A stretch of DNA of 64,000 bases from Tillus elongatus (Eukaryota; Arthropoda; Insecta; Coleoptera; Cleridae), in the NCBI GenBank assembly GCA_964006375.1, contig OZ023265.1, forward strand, positions 171,245,156 to 171,309,155. The letters are read 5' to 3'. Both the position numbers and the translations under genes were made by a program. Positions 58,601 through 64,000 of the stretch are shown piece by piece. Position 1 is the stretch's first letter; each line of letters opens with the position of its first letter. The notes under the pieces are model-generated. The model was given only the letters and a program-made list of their open reading frames with translations, did not search any database and had not been told where the DNA came from.

Positions 58601-60881
58601 ATGGGAAACATGCCTGGTGTATCTCGATGATGTCATGGTGATTGGAAGGACTTTCGATGAACACCTGTCGAATCTGAAGCAAGTTTTCTCCAGGCTGAGA
58701 GGTGCCAATCTGCAACTTAATCCCAAGAAATGCGTCCTCTTCCAGAAGAGAGTGAGTTTCCTCGGACATGTCGTTTCTGAGAAAGGGATAGAAACTGATC
58801 CAGAGAAAATAAAGGCAGTAAGAGACTGGCCTGTGCCGAGGAACAAACATGAGGTCAGAAGTTTTCTGGGACTTTGCAGCTACTACCGACGCTTTGTGAA
58901 GTACTTCAGCAGCATTGCGAAACCTCTGCATAGCCTGACTGAAAATAAGGTCGAGTTCATCTGGTCACCAGATTGCCAAGAGTCTTTTAGAGAACTCAAA
59001 CATCGTCTTCTCACTGCTCCTATACTGGCTTATCCTCAGAACGAAGGACTGTTCATACTGGACACTGATGCTTCCCAGTATGGCATTGGGGCAGTACTCT
59101 CGCAGCTCCAAGCCGGAGAAGAAGTTGTGATAGGCTACTTCAGCAAAACGTTCGGAAAAGCAGAGAAAAATTACTGTGTAACCCGGAAAGAACTGCTGGC
59201 AGTTGTAAGATCCATCGAACATTTCCACAGCTTCCTGTACGGAAGAACATTCCGCGTGAGGTCAGATCACTCTGCTCTGCAATGGCTTCTGAACTTTAGA
59301 AATCCTGAAGGACAGATAGCACGATGGATAGAGAAACTGCAGAGCTACGACTTCCGGATTGAACATCGAAGAGGAAGAAGTCACGCCAATGCAGACAGCT
59401 TGTCGAGAAGACCATGTTCAGTGCATGAATGTAAATTTTGCGAGCGACAAGAGAACAAAGAGATCGACAAAGTAACTCATCAGATCAAACAACTGGTGGC
59501 AGGACAGAAGAATAACACCGATCTAGACGTAAATCTTGAATACATCAGAGACGCACAGAAGACAGATCCAGACTTGAAAAATATTAGAGAATGGCTACAA
59601 AAGGGGAAAAGACCTGAGTGGCACGATGTGTCCCGGTTTGGGGCGGAGGTTAAAGGATACTGGCTACAATGGGACTCATTGTGTCTAAAGAATGACATGA
59701 TCACTCGAAAATGGGAAACTGCCGATGGTAGAGACTGTATATACCAGACCGTCGTGCCAAGTGAGTGCATAAGCAGTGTTCTTCAAGAGCTACACAATAG
59801 TAGAAGTGGAGGCCACTTTGGGGTCAACAGGACTCTTGCCAGAGTGAGAGACCGCTTCTATTGGATAAACTGCCGAAGAAGCGTGGAAGAATGGTGCAAA
59901 AGGTGTGACCAATGTGCTTCAAAGAAAGGACCAAAGACCCGATCCAGAGGAAAAATGATGCAGTACATCTCAGGTACACCGTGGGAGAGAGTTGCCGTAG
60001 ACATCGCAGGACCTTTTCCCATCACAGAGTCTGGGAACAGATACATAATGGTGGCGATGGACTACTTCTCGAAATGGCCTGAAGTTGCGCCGATCCCCAA
60101 CCAAGAGGCAACGACCGTAGCAGAAGCCCTGATGGAAAATGTCATATCACGGCATGGCGTACCCTTGGAGATTCACACCGACCAGGGCCGGAATTTCGAA
60201 TCAGAGGTCTGGAAGAGCCTAATGGACTTGCTAGGCATAAAGAAAACGAGAACAACGCCACTCCACCCTCAATCAGACGGCATGGTAGAACGGCATAACA
60301 GGACCATCAATCAGTATCTTGCTATGTTTGTCGACGAGAATCAGAGAACCTGGGACAAGTTGATACCTCTGTTCCTCCTAGCTTACAGAAGCTCTCAGCA
60401 TGAATCTACCGGCTACACTCCATCCATGATGTTGACCGGCAGAGAGATGCGGTTACCAATCGACATGACGAGACCACCACCGAACGAGGACATAGCGGAC
60501 CTAGCTACGTTACCTGAGTATGTCGCCGACCTAGAAGGAAAACTGCGCACTATACACAGATGTGTCAGAGATAGGCTCCTCTTAAGCAGTGACCGGATGA
60601 AGATGCGCTTGGATCGCAGAGCAACACCCCATACATTCAAGGAAGGTGATGCAGTGTGGCTGTACCAACCAACAAGGAGAAAGGGCCTCAGTCCCAAACT
60701 TCAGAAACCATGGGAAGGGCCATACTTGGTGACTAAGAAAATCAACGACCTAGTCTACAGAATCCAGCTGTCTCCAAGAACTAAACCCAAAGTTGTTCAC
60801 ATAGAGAGGTTGAGTCCCTATCGGGGCAACGAACCCCCAAGTTGGCGGCCGGTAAATACTGTTCGGGACGAACAGTCTTAA
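55665..60881 (+). CDS. Gag-Pol polyprotein of the Gypsy element
   Basis: A single 1738-codon frame without stops. Residues about 25-165 are an extremely charged Arg/Glu repeat (coiled coil). The capsid-like Gag region is about 265-430. The CCHC knuckle CYKCGRKGHISRQC is at 486-499. The aspartic protease active site DTGA is at 569-572. RT has YLDD at 986-989. RNase H has LDTDAS (Asp1135). The integrase zinc region has H1377/H1384 and C1414/C1417, and the catalytic triad is D1446, D1506, E1542 (D-59-D-35-E). A GPY-type module (GPYLVTKKINDLVYRIQL) lies near the end. Gag and Pol are fused with no frameshift site, as in several insect Gypsy clades. All catalytic residues I can check are present, so the element may still be able to move. 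Confidence 0.96.
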   Translation: MVNTRSTDYDKMAEIKELMDLLKKQREEDEQRRQEEERRRREEDERRRQEDKEDLKRQREEDEQRRQEDERRRRKEDEQRRQEEERRRREEEERRRQEDKEDLKRQREEDEQRRQEDERRRREEDERRRQEEEQRRLEDKEELKKQREEDEKRRLEDKEDLRSMFHNMRVDVKEEIELINEQIENVNSKVENVTENVKDWNKRWEEVEGLKEQMKMMMKGTEVRHRELTEQVMGQTDRTQPRGVTGMSPVQNRPEEGIPIVQQPHGTLKPPTFDGETSWPMYRRQFEAAALSNGWSEQQAATALILSLRGKALEILQNIPESKQQNYLTVIQALDLRYGNKYMSQVYQTQLQSRVQKPNETLQEFSAEVEKLVRLAYPQAPEEFVNQITVQTFIDGVLDNEMQQALRLGRFKTLTDCVIYGLEFEAAKNASQPRRNRLREVKEIEDHADTTEELRREIKLMKEAISKLTATVGARKTKADWSHIECYKCGRKGHISRQCSQTQQVACRRQEYTNRERHQGKRPDASVGGRHVACETQCPKVRVSTIRRCRESLVIPGSIDGRQCSFTIDTGATTSVVRPDMLPNMSALTTNRQPVLETAKGDRIPVHGEATVYIRLGSTELQVRAVVAEIVDEFILGLDLMEEFDVLSVDFQNKILKIGNEELYLSPTAGEASPRVRLIVDEDTRIPGNSEKIVRARLEKKLDGMSALIAEPLKDRRDGALVARCLVDPKRTIPIRVANVQTNRVTLKKGEVIATCEPIDRVTLSRKVTPTALDRRLPVEMVERFKNSWGQLNDMEMEMALKFVLEEADIFAQDKITGRTSLVQHRINTGDARPIRQPPRRLPFAKQSEIKAMVNEMLEDGVIEESNSPWSSPVVLVTKKDGTMRFCVDYRKLNDVTKKDSYPLPRIDDTLNTLAGSKWFSTLDLKSGYWQVELHKDDKEKTAFSTGNGLYQFKVMPFGLCNAPATFERLMELVLRGLTWETCLVYLDDVMVIGRTFDEHLSNLKQVFSRLRGANLQLNPKKCVLFQKRVSFLGHVVSEKGIETDPEKIKAVRDWPVPRNKHEVRSFLGLCSYYRRFVKYFSSIAKPLHSLTENKVEFIWSPDCQESFRELKHRLLTAPILAYPQNEGLFILDTDASQYGIGAVLSQLQAGEEVVIGYFSKTFGKAEKNYCVTRKELLAVVRSIEHFHSFLYGRTFRVRSDHSALQWLLNFRNPEGQIARWIEKLQSYDFRIEHRRGRSHANADSLSRRPCSVHECKFCERQENKEIDKVTHQIKQLVAGQKNNTDLDVNLEYIRDAQKTDPDLKNIREWLQKGKRPEWHDVSRFGAEVKGYWLQWDSLCLKNDMITRKWETADGRDCIYQTVVPSECISSVLQELHNSRSGGHFGVNRTLARVRDRFYWINCRRSVEEWCKRCDQCASKKGPKTRSRGKMMQYISGTPWERVAVDIAGPFPITESGNRYIMVAMDYFSKWPEVAPIPNQEATTVAEALMENVISRHGVPLEIHTDQGRNFESEVWKSLMDLLGIKKTRTTPLHPQSDGMVERHNRTINQYLAMFVDENQRTWDKLIPLFLLAYRSSQHESTGYTPSMMLTGREMRLPIDMTRPPPNEDIADLATLPEYVADLEGKLRTIHRCVRDRLLLSSDRMKMRLDRRATPHTFKEGDAVWLYQPTRRKGLSPKLQKPWEGPYLVTKKINDLVYRIQLSPRTKPKVVHIERLSPYRGNEPPSWRPVNTVRDEQS
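55737..56160 (+). repeat. 144-bp tandem duplication in the Gag N-terminus
   Basis: GGCAAGAAGATAAAGAAGAC recurs at 55807 and 55951, 144 bp (48 codons) apart, with long identical stretches on both sides. The protein shows blocks of 33, 48 and 40 residues beginning QREEDEQRRQ, ending in DKEDLKR or similar, followed by a short partial block. The repeat also creates long open frames in other frames and on the other strand, which are artefacts. Confidence 0.85.
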
Positions 60882-60893
60882 GGAGGGGGGCAG
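60880..60893 (+). other. Polypurine tract
   Basis: AAGGAGGGGGGCAG overlaps the end of the stop codon and directly precedes the 3' LTR. It is the expected primer for plus-strand DNA synthesis. Confidence 0.85.
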
Positions 60894-61638
60894 TGTTACA
60901 AAGCACTTCAATAGACGTAGGTGCGGTGTTGCCACATCTCCAGAATTTCCCCAACATCTGGGAATTTTTGCACAATCTGGCAACACCGCCTCCCCACCCC
61001 CTGGGGGTGCCTGGGGTGACCCCCCTCAGGCGAAGTCTCAACCCTCTAGGACCAGAAATAACGAAGTTACCAACTTGTGCCCCGTCGGAACGGATAACTG
61101 AGGTCTGCACATTCCGAACACCCTGTATATACACCCTGTATACGCAGAGAACCCTTACACCCTGTATACGCAGAGAGATCTTATAGTTCGAGAAACATCT
61201 CTTGTGTAGCATAGGAGTGGTGACCACATTTGGATCATCCTGTATACACATCCCCCTGTATACACACGGGACCGATCTGTATTCACAGAACCTTCTAGTA
61301 AAAGAAGGTCCTGGAACGTTCTGGAATGGAATGCTCTAGAAAGGAGGGGAAGGTACGGCGAGTATATAAAAGCGAAAGCAAGCCAGCCCGAGTTAGTTGA
61401 GTTCAGTAAGATAATGTGGTAGTGACTTGAAGAAGCAGTGTAAAGTGTTAAGAGAGTAGTGACTGTAGTACCAGATTAGTGACTTTTGTTGAGAGTAGTA
61501 ATTGTAAGGCCAGTAAATGAAGTGTTTTGTGAGAGAGACATTCTAGAAATTTTATTGTATCCATATTTAGAGTGTAAATAAAGTTGTTTTGTTAAAATTA
61601 AAAGTCTCACTTATCCAGAACCCGGAGAAAACGTAACA
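60894..61638 (+). repeat. 3' LTR of the Gypsy element
   Basis: It has the same 745 bp as the 5' LTR. Conceptual translations of the antisense strand are the same in both LTRs over more than 110 residues, which supports identity. Confidence 0.95.
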
Positions 61639-61824
61639 ATATATAATGGATACACTACTTGCCTAGTGGAGAAATTAATTAACAAACAGAAAACAAAGAA
61701 AATGTTAGCGGAATCAACGACTTTTAGAACTTTGCTTACCATTTCAACCTCAAATCACAAGGTGTCTAGATAGGATGTAAAAAAGCCAATTTGCAACTAA
61801 CATTTTTGACAAAAAATACTTTAA

Positions 61825-64000
61825 CCCTCCGGCGGGCGCGCTATATGGAATATAATGAGCGGGCGCGCTGCGTATTTACACCGCATTTAGTTTTTCAACA
61901 TTCTTAGCTAAGTCTTACTAACAAAAATTGTTGTTTATTGCATAAGTGTCTTATTAGGCATACAAAACACGCAAGAATTGTTATTACAACAATTATTATC
62001 ACTCAACAAAAATTGTCTTAATTATTGTTATTATTTTAATTATTAATGAATAAAATATTTTATACAGATAAATAAGATTTATAAAAGAGGCTTAATCATT
62101 TTATTAAAGAAAAAATATAAGTGGCTTAAAACAAAAATAACTACAAAGCTGAAGAAAAGATATTAAAAAAAATTACATTACATTATTCAACTTCCATTTG
62201 TTCTCTCTGTTTACATTCTAAGCATTTGACAATAATGTTACTGTGCCTCGTACACATTTTTTTTATTTATTTAATTTAAAAACTGGTACAAATGTAAATA
62301 AGTATACAATCCCAATTGAATTTCACAGTAGATAGGACTATTCTAATACTTGTAACTCTAAAAACACTACCACTATCATAATGACAATTACAACCACAAC
62401 ACAACAACAACACATCGCACAATATTTTATCAACAAATTAAATGATAAAGGTGCGGCACAGCAAAACTATACAGCTTATGTTACCCCCAGAATTACCTAC
62501 GTATTACATTTTAACAAGTTATTATTTTAGACAGTCAGGTATCGTGACCTCTGGAAATAACTTACAAACTTACTTAATATATTAGCTAAATTAGATGGTT
62601 AAAGAATTAAAAATACTGCAAGATATCACCAGAACATATTATATCCACCACTTATAATATGTATTCACCATTTATAACATTTAAGAGCACCTAAGTTGTG
62701 ACAACTTGTATGTGCTCTCCTGTTATTCTGCATATTTTCCTCAAGGTATAAATAAAAAGGACACGTTATTCTCTAACAAACCAAAAAATATTGTTTCCAT
62801 AATGTTGACAAATTGACTTGGTTTTATTATTTTTGTGACTTCCGTAAATGTGGCATATGGCCTTATTAGTTCTTTAGTCTGTGGCGCATCTTCTCTGTAT
62901 TTACATAAAAATGCAGAGATTTCTTTAGGAAATGATGTCATTTAAGCCATGTCCTTCAAATGGTCGTTCATTAGTTGTAAAGCAAGACTTTTGAGAAATA
63001 TTCTTCTTCTGTCCTTGTTATCAATGTGGATGAATTTGAAAATTACTCTTGACACATATATCTAGATGTCTGAAGAAGATTGTAAGCGGCCATCTTCTTG
63101 TAATTTTTGACATACTATAGGAAGCACACGTTTGATCCACTGTGTCGGCACCTCCTTTTGTGGCATCGTAATTTAAATTTAAAAGTGGCTGTTTGGTTTC
63201 TTGATCTATATCAGAGGAGCTGTGCATGGTTAAAAGAAAAATTATTGCTTTATTTTTTTGGGGGGACAGTTGAAACTAGACAAGCATCATCTTAGAAGCC
63301 AAACAATGTCGATTGTAAATCCCTATTTTTGTTTGGCTGGAATTTTGAAGGTATTTCTTTCTTTTTTTTTCACTGTTCCAAGCAATGTAAGTCCTTTTGT
63401 TAACAAATGTTGTGCAAGAGGATAACTTGTGTAATAGTTATCTGTAGTAACATTTCTTTTCGATTTTTCTATTGGTATCACTAGTCTCTTCACAATATCT
63501 TCGGCTTTGTTTGCTATCAGACTTGTTTTCCACAATAAATTTCAAAATTGAAAGTGTAGGTCTTGGCGTAGGTAATATTTTTATAATATTCTTTGCTTTG
63601 GTTTTTCCAACTGAAACAGGTTTGCTAATCCAAAGTGTTTCATTATCGCGTCCTATGAAAATCGGTAATTATCTTCAATTTGACTTTGTTCGACATCGCC
63701 TGAGACCTCATTGATTTCTTCTGATGACTGTTCAGAATCGCTGATGTACAAGTTTTGTGCCTTTGTTTCTTCTATATCTGTTCCACTCTCACCATCACTA
63801 TTAAAATCATAATCAGGTTCCTCCCTTTTTTCCACTAGTTTTTTCTTCGGCTAATCTTTCTTCGACTAATCTTTCCTCAGCTAATTCACTAACCGCGTCT
63901 TCTAAAGCTTTTTCTAACTCATAGGGTGTTAATTTACGTGACCTAAACTTTAATAAAAACTTGTTATTTATTTTACAAATTTGAAGTATGCGTGCTAATA
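61825..64000 (-). mobile_element. piggyBac-like transposon, left part (continues past the edge)
   Basis: TTAA at 61821-61824 is followed by CCCTCCGGCGGGCGCGCTA, a typical piggyBac-like TIR start, and a second GAGCGGGCGCGCTG 16 bp further in. The transposase reads inward from the right edge on the minus strand, so this is the 3' end of the element and the other TIR lies outside the window. About 1 kb between the TIR and the gene (61850-62830) is AT-rich non-coding DNA. Confidence 0.85.
62830..63980 (-). pseudogene. piggyBac transposase, decayed
   Basis: The minus strand begins at the edge with RKLTPYELEKALEDAVSEL, then an acidic N-terminal region (EEPDYDFNSDGESGTDIEE). The DDD core follows with KAEDIVKRLVIPIEKSKRNV, VTTDNYYTSYPLAQHLL (second Asp), KGGADTVDQTCASYSM (third Asp) and RRWPLTIFFRHLDI. 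The tail reads RRIFLKSLALQLMNDHLKDM. Stops and frameshifts near 63640, 63540 and 63300 break it, and the stretch that should carry the first Asp is damaged. The protein would cut and join at TTAA. Confidence 0.85.

Larger units (their letters stand above)
54860..61638 (+). mobile_element. Complete Ty3/Gypsy LTR retrotransposon
   Basis: Two LTRs of 745 bp (54860-55604 and 60894-61638) enclose one uninterrupted Gag-Pol frame. ATAT flanks the element on both sides (54856-54859 and 61639-61642), a 4-bp target duplication. The primer-binding site, polypurine tract, LTR promoter and poly-A signal are all recognisable and no env-like ORF is present. By eye I found no difference between the LTRs, so insertion was recent. 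It lies in the sense direction in what should be PSMD1 intron 7. The order protease, RT, RNase H, integrase defines Ty3/Gypsy (Metaviridae-type). Confidence 0.95.

Overview
The window looks like insect nuclear DNA: AT-rich, intron-containing and dominated by transposable elements. It holds a three-exon stretch of bursicon alpha (a hormone gene of arthropods and related animals), the first half of the proteasome gene PSMD1/Rpn2, and a one-exon homologue of the recombination factor SWI5. A beetle is a guess only; the order cannot be fixed from this sequence.

Layout. 0.7-2.0 kb: a long inverted-repeat element and a dispersed repeat. 2.2-2.6 kb: SWI5 (minus). 2.8-14 kb: a decayed Tc1-like transposase, many copies of a (TA)n-carrying repeat (family H) and LINE copy A1. 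14.25-14.39 kb: one orphan coding exon. 15-20.2 kb: foldbacks, a Penelope-like fragment, a mariner and a Jockey-like LINE fragment. 20.59-30.35 kb: bursicon (plus), whose 9.2 kb second visible intron holds a 2.4 kb long-TIR DNA transposon nested in a family H copy, LINE A2 split by another family H copy, and a solo LTR. 31-36 kb: repeats, including a hAT-like element that contains a family H copy that contains an 85-bp LINE tail. 36.37-52.32 kb: seven exons of PSMD1 (plus), with LINE, Penelope-like, hAT-like and piggyBac-like elements in the introns. 52.7-54.85 kb: two more LINE fragments. 54.86-61.64 kb: an apparently intact Ty3/Gypsy retrotransposon with LTRs that match by eye. 61.8-64 kb: a decayed piggyBac element running off the right edge.

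The strongest unusual signal is family H. Copies share a 5' head (GACGCAGCAAGTGCGTTATGG then TAGTGAATTTT), a body with internal tandem repeats, a (TA)n array from almost nothing to about 95 repeats, and a 3' end that is a hairpin repeating TAGTGAATTTT and its complement. That architecture matches Helentron-associated (HINE/DINE/MINE-type) non-autonomous rolling-circle elements. Comparing an interrupted LINE copy with its uninterrupted relative in the same window gives the filled and empty site and shows no target duplication beyond an A run.

The host genes do not form an operon and have no evident functional link. Much of the rest is a stratified record of insertions, several datable relative to each other by nesting and target-site duplications. 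All calls are by eye; no alignment or database search was run.
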